From Oligoflexia bacterium (GTDB lineage: Bacteria > Myxococcota_A > UBA796 > UBA2385), in the NCBI GenBank assembly GCA_013152105.1, contig JAADHA010000381.1:1-5074 (forward strand): a DNA stretch of 5,074 nt, in the 5' to 3' direction. The stretch's first letter is position 1. Each line of letters opens with the position of its first letter. Shown in pieces: positions 1 to 5,074 of this stretch. The notes beneath the pieces are model-generated. The model was not told the origin of the DNA and did not search any database. It was given only the letters and a program-made list of their open reading frames with translations. Made by a program: the position numbers and the translations under genes.

Positions 1-2895
1 AGCCGCGTTCTGGCTCGCGCCGAGACATCGTCGCGCTACACCCGGCTCATCACGCGTCAGCCCCCGGGGGTCGCACCCCTGCGCAGCCATGCCCACCTGA
101 TCGGGCGCGATCCCCAGAAAGATGCGATCCTGGCCAGCATCGGGCAGCTCGATCGGTCTGGCCAGGATGAACCAAAAAGTCCTCCTCTGACTGTCCTGCT
201 GGCCGATCCGGGAATGGGCACATCTCTGTTGCTGGCCTCGATCCGCGACATCGTGTTGCTCCGGGGCATGGACTGCTACATCGGGGTCACCGAACCCCTG
301 CGTCGTCGCGTCCCCTACTACGCCTGCCGGGAACCACTGGCGCTGATTCTGGGTGTACACCGGCTGAGCACAAGCGCCGCGCTTACGCAATTGGGGACCT
401 TGATCCCCTCCGATCACCACCTCGCCGGGCGACTGTCGCTGATCGGAGACGTGCTGGCTCTGAAACTGATCGGGGACCCACCGACCTACAGCATGAGCGC
501 GGACCAGCGCGCGACCCTCACCCGGTCGCTCTTGGTGACGGCCGTCCGTGCGCGGTGTCAGCGCCGTCCCGCGGTGTTGATGCTCGATGACTGCCAGTGG
601 CTGGATGACTCATCTTGGCGGCTGGTTCTCGCCTTGCAGGATGTGCCGGGCCTGCTCGTGGTCCTGGCGCACCACAGACCGCGCCACGACGAAGTTGGCC
701 ACATCGACGCGCTGCTTCACCGGCCACAGATCCAACGCATCGAGCTGGGAATGTTGCCGGTCTCGGACATCGTCGCGCTGGCCTGCAAGCTGGTGGCCGT
801 GTCCTGTCTGTCCGGGCGGCTCGAAGCCCTCATCGTGTCGAGGTCGGCAGGCAACCCATTCTTCTGTGAGACCCTGATCAACACCCTGCAAGAAGCTGGC
901 GCCATCGAGTCCGTGGACGGATGCGCCAGACTCAAGTCCTCGCTGAGCTTGGCCACGCTGGACCTGCCGGCCACGATCCAGGGGGCGATCACAGCGCGAC
1001 TGGATCACTTGCCCGAAGCAGAGCAACTCACGCTGAAGGTCGCCGCGGTGATCGGCATGAGCTTCACCCTGGACGCGTTGGCGGCGACACACCCCTGCGA
1101 GCATGACCGCGCCCGGCTCAGAGACGAACTCGACTACCTGGTGGGGGTGGGGATGTGTGCTCCCGCAAGCGCTCGCCACGCCTATGCATTCCGTCACAAT
1201 GCAGTTCGGGAGACCTGTATCGGCCTGCTCTTGCCGGACCAATTGCGGGTGCTGCACGCCGCGCTTGCCCAGTGGCTGGAGTTCCAAGCTCCCCACCCGC
1301 CGGCCCATGACCGCTTGGCATATCACCACCGCCATGCCGGACACATCCGTCGAACGATGGAGCAGCTTCAGCTCGCTGGGCTGCAAGCCCTGGCGCTGGG
1401 TGCCGATCGCGAAGCCGCGGACGCGCTGGCAGAGAGCCTGGCCTTGGCCGACGAACACGAGGCGGCTTGTAGACTGTCGACGGTACGGCGGGCCGAGCTC
1501 TTGTGTGGCTTGGGTACGGCACAGCATCGCTTGGGCGAGACGCAACAGGGTGCGTTGGACCTGCGCCAGGCTCTTGAGGCCATTGGCCACCCGCTTCCCC
1601 GCGGCCGACTCGCCTGGTTTCAGCGCCTGGTCTCAGAGGCACTGGGACAGCTCCTCTGGCGGTCCGGCATGGGCCCCCTGTTGCCCAGGTCCCAGGTGGG
1701 ACTGCCGCTGATCATCGCCAGCCGTGCAGCGTCCTGGTACGCCGACATCTCCTACCTCCGCCTGGACCCGCTTGCCTGGCTGGTCTCCGGCCTGGTCGCG
1801 GCCAACCTGGCGGAGAGGGGCGGCGATCTGGCGGTCGCGGGGCCAGCCTTCGTGAACCTCGCGACCATCTGCGGGACCCTGCGTCTGCGTGGCCTCGAGC
1901 GCGCCTATTTGCGCCTCGCCGGCCAGGCACCAGAACCCAGGGTCGCCCTGATGGCCCGATGGTCCCAGGCGATGGTACACATGGCTCATGGGTGTTGGGA
2001 TCAGGCCGCGGCCAGTGTGTCCATCGGTGTTGAGCAGGGCCGCCGGGTCGGCGACCGCTGGGCCTTGGTCAACGGCTACACCATCCAGGGACTGGGCTTG
2101 CAGCTCTCTGGCCGACCGCGCGACAGCCTGGCCTCATTCGCGGCGGCCCGTGAGATTGCGGACTCAGACCATGGCCCACGACAAGGGGCATGGTGCCGTA
2201 TCTTCTCGGTTCCTACCTTGCTCAGCCTGGGCGATCTGAAGCAGGCCGAGGAGCTGCTCCAGGTCCCTCGGGACGGACCCACGGGGGGCGATCCCATCGC
2301 CAACCTGGCCTGGCACGGTGCCGTGGCTGGGCTGCTGCTGCGGCAAGGCTTGCTGGATGACGCGGTCCGGCACGCGACCACCTTTGTCGAGCAGGTCGGA
2401 TCCATGCACTTGACGGTGTTCTCGTACTCGGGCCTGCTTTGCCTGGCTGGTGAGTCGCTGCTGGCTGCCGAGGCTCTGGGTGGGCCGGTCGCCGATCAGT
2501 CGCCGGCTCAGCTCTCAAAGCTCCGCAAGGCCGCGGTGCGAGCGCTGTACCGCGGGGGCCGGCTCTTCCGCTACTTCCGTCCCAGCGCCCTGATGTTGGA
2601 CGGCACGGCTGCCTGGCAGGCGGGGCGACTTCGACGCGCCCAGACCTTGTGGGCTGATGCGCTCCGTCTGACCCAGGCCCTGGCGATGCCGGCCATGGAG
2701 GGTCGCATCCACGTCGAGATTGCTCGACACCAGCCCGCGGACTCAGACCTTCGTACCGTCCACATGAATGTGGCGAAGCGTCTGCTCGAGCCCTGCGGCG
2801 CCACGGGCGACCTGGCCCTGGTCTCAGCGCCCAGCCCCTCAGCAGCGCTTCCCGCTCAGTCGGCCAGGGCCTCGACCACGACGGCCGTACCGTAG
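1..2895 (+). CDS. AAA_16/STAND ATPase with TPR-like repeats, 5'-partial (signalling protein C-terminus)
   Basis: The frame is open from base 1, so 964 residues are visible and the true start is off the left edge. The first ATG of any long sub-ORF (214) lies inside the P-loop and cannot be the start. Visible domains: linker 1-32; the GRD entry motif of AAA_16 modules at 35-37; a P-loop at 68-75 reading ADPGMGTS, where GxxGxGK[S/T] is expected; Walker B VLMLDDCQWLDD at 192-203 with acidic D196/D197; a RSAGNPFF motif at 281-288; a winged-helix-like LPATIQ...ARLDHL stretch from about 322; and from about 438 to 940 degenerate alanine/leucine-rich helical pairs resembling TPRs. In this architecture the ATPase and repeats sit behind a class III nucleotide cyclase or a Ser/Thr kinase. 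The lead-in (RVLAR...SSRY...PL) recalls the cyclase type, but this is inference. The last ~22 residues are low-complexity Ala/Ser/Pro/Thr and overlap the opposite gene. Cytoplasmic; no membrane segment is seen. Confidence 0.88.
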   Translation, partial: SRVLARAETSSRYTRLITRQPPGVAPLRSHAHLIGRDPQKDAILASIGQLDRSGQDEPKSPPLTVLLADPGMGTSLLLASIRDIVLLRGMDCYIGVTEPLRRRVPYYACREPLALILGVHRLSTSAALTQLGTLIPSDHHLAGRLSLIGDVLALKLIGDPPTYSMSADQRATLTRSLLVTAVRARCQRRPAVLMLDDCQWLDDSSWRLVLALQDVPGLLVVLAHHRPRHDEVGHIDALLHRPQIQRIELGMLPVSDIVALACKLVAVSCLSGRLEALIVSRSAGNPFFCETLINTLQEAGAIESVDGCARLKSSLSLATLDLPATIQGAITARLDHLPEAEQLTLKVAAVIGMSFTLDALAATHPCEHDRARLRDELDYLVGVGMCAPASARHAYAFRHNAVRETCIGLLLPDQLRVLHAALAQWLEFQAPHPPAHDRLAYHHRHAGHIRRTMEQLQLAGLQALALGADREAADALAESLALADEHEAACRLSTVRRAELLCGLGTAQHRLGETQQGALDLRQALEAIGHPLPRGRLAWFQRLVSEALGQLLWRSGMGPLLPRSQVGLPLIIASRAASWYADISYLRLDPLAWLVSGLVAANLAERGGDLAVAGPAFVNLATICGTLRLRGLERAYLRLAGQAPEPRVALMARWSQAMVHMAHGCWDQAAASVSIGVEQGRRVGDRWALVNGYTIQGLGLQLSGRPRDSLASFAAAREIADSDHGPRQGAWCRIFSVPTLLSLGDLKQAEELLQVPRDGPTGGDPIANLAWHGAVAGLLLRQGLLDDAVRHATTFVEQVGSMHLTVFSYSGLLCLAGESLLAAEALGGPVADQSPAQLSKLRKAAVRALYRGGRLFRYFRPSALMLDGTAAWQAGRLRRAQTLWADALRLTQALAMPAMEGRIHVEIARHQPADSDLRTVHMNVAKRLLEPCGATGDLALVSAPSPSAALPAQSARASTTTAVP
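127..168. repeat. 11-bp perfect inverted repeat inside the ATPase gene
   Basis: ATCCTGGCCAG at 127-137 and its exact reverse complement CTGGCCAGGAT at 158-168 are separated by a 20-base spacer. The repeat lies within codons between the GRD motif and the P-loop. It could fold as an mRNA stem, but no T-run follows, so it is not an intrinsic terminator. In GC-rich coding DNA a match of this length can arise by chance. Confidence 0.45.
2856..2895. other. 40-bp tail-to-tail coding overlap
   Basis: The plus-strand ATPase stop (TAG 2893-2895) lies inside the minus-strand YbjQ gene, whose stop (TGA read from 2858 to 2856) lies inside the ATPase gene. The overlap encodes the low-complexity ATPase tail on one strand and the conserved YbjQ C-terminus (YGTAVVVEALAD) on the other. 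Selection on YbjQ probably dictates the DNA here. There is no intergenic space for a conventional bidirectional terminator. Confidence 0.85.
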
Positions 2896-3269
2896 GCCAG
2901 GATCTCGGCGCTGCCCTGCATGACCATCGACGTCGTGAGGCGCACGCCGACGATGGCATTGGCGCCCAGCTCGATGGCCTCGGCCCGCATGCGGTCCAGG
3001 GCTTGCTCGCGGCTCTCGCCCAGCATCTTGGTGTACTCGGAGATCTCGCCGCCCACCATCATCTTGAAGACCGCTACGATGTCGTGTCCCAGGTGGCGAG
3101 CGCGAATGGTATTGCCTCGAACCAGGCCCAGCACGACCACCACTCGGTAGCCCTGAAGCTCGTCGACGGTGGTCATGAGCATCGCGTCGGGTTCGCGGGT
3201 CGACAGGGCGCGAATCGAGGGAGCGGCAGCGGTTGTCTTCAGGTCGGTTTTCTGGAGGTCGGTCGTCAT
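2856..3269 (-). CDS. YbjQ/UPF0145 family protein (putative heavy-metal-binding fold)
   Basis: A 137-residue protein. From about residue 33 to the end it carries the full family pattern: LQGYRVVVVLGLVRGNTIRA, then GHDI, VGGEISEYTKML, REQALDRMRAEA, LGANAIVGVR and AEILAYGTAVVVE. Homologues form small ring-like oligomers; the family carries a 'putative heavy-metal-binding' label but no settled function. The first ~31 residues (two DL-K/T motifs, then Ala/Thr-rich) are an extension beyond the core. Met30 and Met32 would give a core-only protein but lack a Shine-Dalgarno. The 3269 ATG was chosen because AAGGTG sits 5 bases upstream and it overlaps the anti-sigma stop as ATGA. No signal peptide or membrane helix is seen, so it is probably cytoplasmic. 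It is the third gene of the sigma/anti-sigma operon, which suggests a role in the same response (inference). Confidence 0.92.
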   Translation of the reverse strand: MTTDLQKTDLKTTAAAPSIRALSTREPDAMLMTTVDELQGYRVVVVLGLVRGNTIRARHLGHDIVAVFKMMVGGEISEYTKMLGESREQALDRMRAEAIELGANAIVGVRLTTSMVMQGSAEILAYGTAVVVEALAD

Positions 3270-3700
3270 CGGATCACCTTGGTGTAGCGGTCGTGCTTGC
3301 GGGTAGCGAGATGCCAGCGCAGGACGGAGAAGAGCAGGACAAAGGCGCCAGCACCCAGCGCACCCAGGCCGGCACGGACCGCCACTGGCGCGGTCGGGTC
3401 CACCACGACCGCGACCAGCCCCCAGCCGAACAGGATCGAGAGGCCCAGCACGGTCAGGGTGGTGCCGACCCACAGCTCGGCCCGTGCGACGGGAGCGCTG
3501 GTGAACTGGTCCTCGACCTGGTCGAGGTGCAGCCGCTCCACCCAGCCGTCGGTCAGCGCCTTGAGGCCGCGATGGGCGTCCAACTCGACTGCCTGTTCTG
3601 GGTGCTCGGCGACGTGGGTCATCAGCTCTTGTTCCTCGGCCGGGGTGGCCAGGCCATCGACAACCTTGACCATCAGCTCTTCGATGCGTGGGTCGCTCAT
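3266..3700 (-). CDS. two-helix membrane anti-sigma factor-like protein lacking zinc ligands
   Basis: A 144-residue protein encoded immediately after the ECF sigma factor with a 4-base ATGA overlap, the usual position of a cognate anti-sigma factor. The N-terminal part (about 1-50, VDGLATPAEEQELMTHVAEH) resembles the helical sigma-binding domain of ZAS-type anti-sigma factors. However, the HxxxCxxC zinc site is replaced by H29-x3-H33-x2-Q36, and no cysteine exists anywhere in the protein. Two hydrophobic helices follow at about 77-99 and 108-127, joined by a short DPTAP loop. The basic C-terminal tail (RWHLATRKHDRYTKVIR) fits N-in/C-in topology by the positive-inside rule. Inferred role: sequestering the sigma factor at the inner membrane. 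With almost no periplasmic domain, the signal may be sensed in the membrane or through a partner. The function is inferred from position and fold pattern, not from strong sequence motifs. Confidence 0.8.
   Translation of the reverse strand: MSDPRIEELMVKVVDGLATPAEEQELMTHVAEHPEQAVELDAHRGLKALTDGWVERLHLDQVEDQFTSAPVARAELWVGTTLTVLGLSILFGWGLVAVVVDPTAPVAVRAGLGALGAGAFVLLFSVLRWHLATRKHDRYTKVIR
3275..3280 (-). promoter_or_regulatory. Shine-Dalgarno fixing the YbjQ start
   Basis: Minus-strand AAGGTG lies 5 bases before the ATG at 3269, within the last codons of the anti-sigma gene. It supports this start over the internal methionines at residues 30 and 32, which have no comparable site. Confidence 0.65.
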
Positions 3701-4209
3701 CGGCTCTCCTCCATGGTGGCGAGCAGGGCCCTTCGTGCCCGGTAGAGGCGCGACATGACCGTGCCCTGGGGCAGGTCCAACAAGCTCCCGATCTCGGCGT
3801 AGCTCAGGTCCTGGAAGTGGCGCAGCGCGATGATCTCGCGATGGTCCGGGGAGAGGTGCTCCATCGCCGCACGCAGCCGCGCGACCTGGCGGGCGGTGCC
3901 AAGCTGCTCATCAGCGGCTGGTTCGGTGGACCCGACCCGGTCGGAGTCCAGACCGCTGAGGGCTCGATGGCGACGACGATCTCTGGCGTCGAAACAGGCA
4001 TTGCGGACAATGCTATACAGCCAGGGGTAGAAGGGGCGCGCCGCGTCGTAGCGGGCCCGAGCGCGGAAGGCGCGCAGCAAGGCTTCCTGCGCGACCTCGG
4101 CCGCTTCCTGTTCGTCACCCAACAGGCCCAGGGCGGCCCGACGCACGCGAGGGGCATAGGCGGCCAGCAGGCTCTCGAACGGGGCGGTTGGGGCGAGGGT
4201 GTGAGTCAT
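3697..4209 (-). CDS. ECF (group 4) sigma-70 family RNA polymerase sigma factor
   Basis: A 170-residue protein, a typical ECF length. The sigma-2 region covers about residues 11-80: FESLLAAYAPRVRRAALGLLGD, then EAAEVAQEALLRAFRA (core-binding helix) and PWLYSIVRNACFDARDRRRHR (-10 recognition and melting). A variable linker of about 81-107 follows. Sigma-4 covers about 108-162: LSPDHREIIALRHFQDLSYAEIGSLLDLPQGTVMSRLYRARRAL, with the helix-turn-helix that reads the -35 element. There is no region 1, 3 or C-terminal extension, so it is a minimal RpoE-type factor. The ATG at 4209 is preceded by TAAGG (AAGG at 4217-4214) with 4-5 bases of spacing. It is the first gene of the three-gene minus-strand operon, and its stop overlaps the anti-sigma start. 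It probably directs transcription of its own operon and/or the divergent secreted-protein gene, but no convincing ECF-type promoter was seen. Confidence 0.95.
   Translation of the reverse strand: MTHTLAPTAPFESLLAAYAPRVRRAALGLLGDEQEAAEVAQEALLRAFRARARYDAARPFYPWLYSIVRNACFDARDRRRHRALSGLDSDRVGSTEPAADEQLGTARQVARLRAAMEHLSPDHREIIALRHFQDLSYAEIGSLLDLPQGTVMSRLYRARRALLATMEESR
3706..3712 (-). promoter_or_regulatory. strong Shine-Dalgarno for the anti-sigma gene
   Basis: Minus-strand GGAGGAG lies 5 bases before the ATG at 3700, inside the last codons of the sigma gene. With the ATGA overlap it indicates efficient coupled translation of sigma and anti-sigma. It is the strongest ribosome site in the window, consistent with keeping anti-sigma at or above the sigma level. 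Confidence 0.75.
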
Positions 4210-4267
4210 TGCGCCTTACTCTACGGGTGGTCCGCCTTCGCATTCCCAGGAGGGGAGCGGTTCGAAG

Positions 4268-4302
4268 AATTGCACAGCTCCTGCCCAGCAATCACGCAGC
4301 TC
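4268..4302. repeat. imperfect 13-bp direct repeat with 22-bp period
   Basis: AATTGCACAGCTC (4268-4280) and AATCACGCAGCTC (4290-4302) match at 10 of 13 positions, and all three mismatches are transitions. The 22-bp period is close to two helical turns, so the copies face the same side of the DNA, as expected of a paired regulator site. No known operator is recognised. Confidence 0.4.
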
Positions 4303-4307
4303 TCACA

Positions 4308-4321
4308 CAATGGGGACATTG
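4308..4321. repeat. small palindrome (5-bp arms, 4-base centre)
   Basis: CAATG (4308-4312), GGGA, then CATTG (4317-4321), just after the direct repeat. It could be a short operator-like site or a hairpin in the leader of the sigma operon mRNA. The arms are short, so chance is a real possibility. Confidence 0.3.
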
Positions 4322-4347
4322 GCCCCTCTCCTCCGCGGGGCAGACTC

Positions 4348-4376
4348 GTTATAGAGGTTGGCTCTCGATCCCCCAA
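4348..4376 (-). promoter_or_regulatory. candidate sigma-70-like promoter for the sigma/anti-sigma/ybjQ operon
   Basis: On the minus strand a -35-like TTGGGG (4376-4371) is followed by a 17-base spacer and a -10-like TATAAC (4353-4348, 5 of 6 to TATAAT). Transcription would start near 4341 and give a leader of about 130 bases carrying the palindrome and direct repeat. The -35 match is only the TTG core. The element would let the housekeeping sigma supply basal expression of the operon. Confidence 0.4.
4350..4355 (+). promoter_or_regulatory. weak -10-like element for the secreted-protein gene
   Basis: TATAGA (4 of 6 to TATAAT) on the plus strand shares its central TATA with the opposite-strand -10. 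A start near 4362 would give a leader of about 20 bases including the Shine-Dalgarno. No -35-like hexamer sits 16-18 bases upstream (the area is CT-rich), so this would need an activator or another sigma factor. Confidence 0.2.
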
Positions 4377-4380
4377 AGGT
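4375..4380 (+). promoter_or_regulatory. Shine-Dalgarno deciding the secreted-protein start
   Basis: AAAGGT lies 2-3 bases before the ATG at 4383, a short spacing. No other in-frame ATG, GTG or TTG occurs just upstream, and a signal peptide begins directly at this ATG, so the start is secure despite the spacing. Confidence 0.5.
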
Positions 4381-4382
4381 CC

Positions 4383-5074
4383 ATGCTGATCCCCCCGTCA
4401 CGACTGCTTGTTGCTGCTGCCCTCGCGGTGGGCCTGTGCGGCACCGCGCACGCTGGCTGTCCATCGACGGGGGCCACGCTGTTGACGATCGCAGCCCAGG
4501 CAACGCAGGACTTTCAGGCTCGAGACGCGGAAGCGGTCGCCTCCAGTGTTGCCCAGATTCGACGGGACCTGCTGTGCGCCAGCACCGTGCTCGATCCGGC
4601 CCAGGTCGCGGCGGTTCACCGTGCCTACGCCTTGCAGTCCTTCCTGACGGGAAAAAGCGACCAGACCCGCATCGCGTACTTCGCGGCGCGCACCGCTGAC
4701 CCCGACTACCAGTTGCCCGCCGACCTTGTGCCTGCGGGGCATGCCTTGCGCAAGGCCTTTGACGAAGCTGGCAACGCGCCGGCTCCCTCGCTCCAGCCCT
4801 TGGCTCAGCGCGCCAACCAGCGCATGTGGGTCGATGGCCGCCAAGCCCAGCAACGTCCGACCGACCGTCCGGTCCTGCTCCAAGCCGACCTGACCAGTGG
4901 CGTTATCGTGGGCAGTGTCTACCTGCTGCCTGGCGACGATCTGCCTGGCTGGGCCGTGCCCAATGGCGCCAACGGTCAGGCGGTCGCCTCGGTCGCCGCG
5001 CCAGTTGCCAAGCCGGCTGCCGAACCGGTCGTCGCGCCAGCCGCCCTGCCGGACGCTGCATCTCCAGACGCTGC
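4383..5074 (+). CDS. secreted/envelope protein of unknown function, 3'-partial
   Basis: The first 230 codons are visible and the frame is still open at the right edge. A Sec signal peptide is clear: one Arg at residue 7, a hydrophobic core LLVAAALAVGLCG, and a likely signal peptidase I site after AHA at 22-24. C26 follows directly, but the residue at -3 is His, so a lipobox is not supported. Residues about 30-130 are helical and TPR-like in rhythm (HRAYALQSFL..., YFAARTADPDYQLP, PAGHALRKAFDEA), with a second cysteine at 65 that could pair with C26. Residues about 147-190 (MWVDGRQAQQRPTDRPVLLQ, then VGSVYLLPGDDLPGW) look like a small beta domain resembling PEGA-type modules. From about 199 an Ala/Pro/Val linker leads off the edge, probably to a further domain or anchor. 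It is divergent from the ECF operon, so it is a candidate target of that sigma factor. No named family is assigned. Confidence 0.85.
   Translation, partial: MLIPPSRLLVAAALAVGLCGTAHAGCPSTGATLLTIAAQATQDFQARDAEAVASSVAQIRRDLLCASTVLDPAQVAAVHRAYALQSFLTGKSDQTRIAYFAARTADPDYQLPADLVPAGHALRKAFDEAGNAPAPSLQPLAQRANQRMWVDGRQAQQRPTDRPVLLQADLTSGVIVGSVYLLPGDDLPGWAVPNGANGQAVASVAAPVAKPAAEPVVAPAALPDAASPDA

Larger units (their letters stand above)
4210..4382. other. divergent intergenic control region
   Basis: This 173-base region separates the sigma operon (leftward) from the secreted-protein gene (rightward) and is the only non-coding stretch of any size in the window. It is locally more AT-rich around 4261-4320. 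It contains a candidate sigma-70-like promoter, a direct repeat and a palindrome, listed separately. No tRNA, riboswitch or terminator with a T-run is seen. Confidence 0.8.

Noticed and set aside
214..216. ATG as start of the ATPase protein
   Set aside because: It sits in the middle of the P-loop, and the frame is open with recognisable domain sequence (GRD motif) upstream to base 1.
610..1590. 326-codon open frame on the minus strand
   Set aside because: It lies wholly antisense to the ATPase gene, its translation shows no domain or motif, and the opposite strand carries recognisable AAA_16 motifs. Long antisense frames are expected in GC-rich coding DNA.
2826..2849. AGCGC/GCGCT stem as a terminator for the minus-strand operon
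   Set aside because: The arms are only 5 bases, the loop is 14 bases and there is no T-run on either strand, so it is not a credible intrinsic terminator.
2222..2959. 245-codon minus-strand open frame rich in Arg/Pro/Ala
   Set aside because: The composition is that of a shadow frame. It overlaps both the ATPase and YbjQ genes and has no recognisable motif.
3270..3473. 68-residue N-terminal extension of the YbjQ frame
   Set aside because: The upstream part is an Arg/Gly/Pro-rich shadow of the anti-sigma gene. The ATG at 3269 has a Shine-Dalgarno and an ATGA coupling to the previous stop.
4222..4246. ECF-type autoregulatory promoter on the minus strand (GGAAT, 16 bases, CGTA)
   Set aside because: The -10 match is partial and the implied start would fall at or inside the Shine-Dalgarno of the sigma gene, leaving almost no leader. 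Not strong enough to annotate.
3688..4389. 233-codon plus-strand open frame across the sigma gene
   Set aside because: It is antisense to a clear ECF sigma factor and crosses the divergent intergenic region into the start of the secreted-protein gene. It has no domain signature.
4437..4463. lipoprotein signal at C19 or C26 of the secreted protein
   Set aside because: Neither cysteine has a proper lipobox: VGLC has Gly and Leu at -2 and -1, and HAGC has His at -3. Signal peptidase I cleavage after AHA fits better.
4398..4883. 161-codon minus-strand open frame
   Set aside because: It is antisense to the secreted-protein gene, whose signal peptide and domain pattern show that the plus strand is the coding one.

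Overview
The window is GC-rich and almost entirely coding, and no gene-free stretch exceeds about 175 bases. It holds two genes cut by the window edges and one complete three-gene operon. The mix suggests a predatory or social deltaproteobacterium-type genome, most likely Myxococcota or a relative: a very large STAND-type ATPase with a long helical-repeat tail, an ECF sigma factor with a membrane anti-sigma partner, and an alanine/proline-rich secreted protein. This taxonomic guess rests on gene style only, not on any database match.

Layout. (1) Positions 1-2895, plus strand: the C-terminal 964 residues of a multidomain signalling protein. It has an AAA_16/STAND-type ATPase followed by degenerate TPR-like repeats. 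The sensor or catalytic N-terminus (a class III nucleotide cyclase or a Ser/Thr kinase in this architecture) lies off the left edge. Its P-loop lacks the Walker A lysine, while Walker B is intact. (2) Positions 4209 down to 2856, minus strand: an operon in the order ECF sigma factor, two-helix membrane anti-sigma-like protein without zinc ligands, YbjQ/UPF0145 protein. Both junctions are 4-base ATGA overlaps, and each downstream start has its own Shine-Dalgarno sequence, so the three are probably translationally coupled. (3) Positions 4210-4382: the divergent intergenic region. It contains a candidate housekeeping-type promoter for the sigma operon, a 22-bp-period direct repeat and a small palindrome. 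(4) Positions 4383 to the right edge, plus strand: a secreted protein of unknown function, open at the right end.

How it may work together (inference). The anti-sigma protein would hold the ECF sigma factor at the inner membrane, and a signal would free it. YbjQ is made in the same operon and may take part in the same envelope or stress response. The divergent secreted protein is a natural candidate target because it shares the control region. The ATPase gene runs tail-to-tail into ybjQ with a 40-base overlap and is probably an unrelated transcription unit.

Nothing here is clearly a new system. The points most worth checking are the lysine-less Walker A, the inclusion of YbjQ in a sigma/anti-sigma operon, the zinc-ligand-less anti-sigma domain and the shared, apparently symmetric -10 region between the divergent units.
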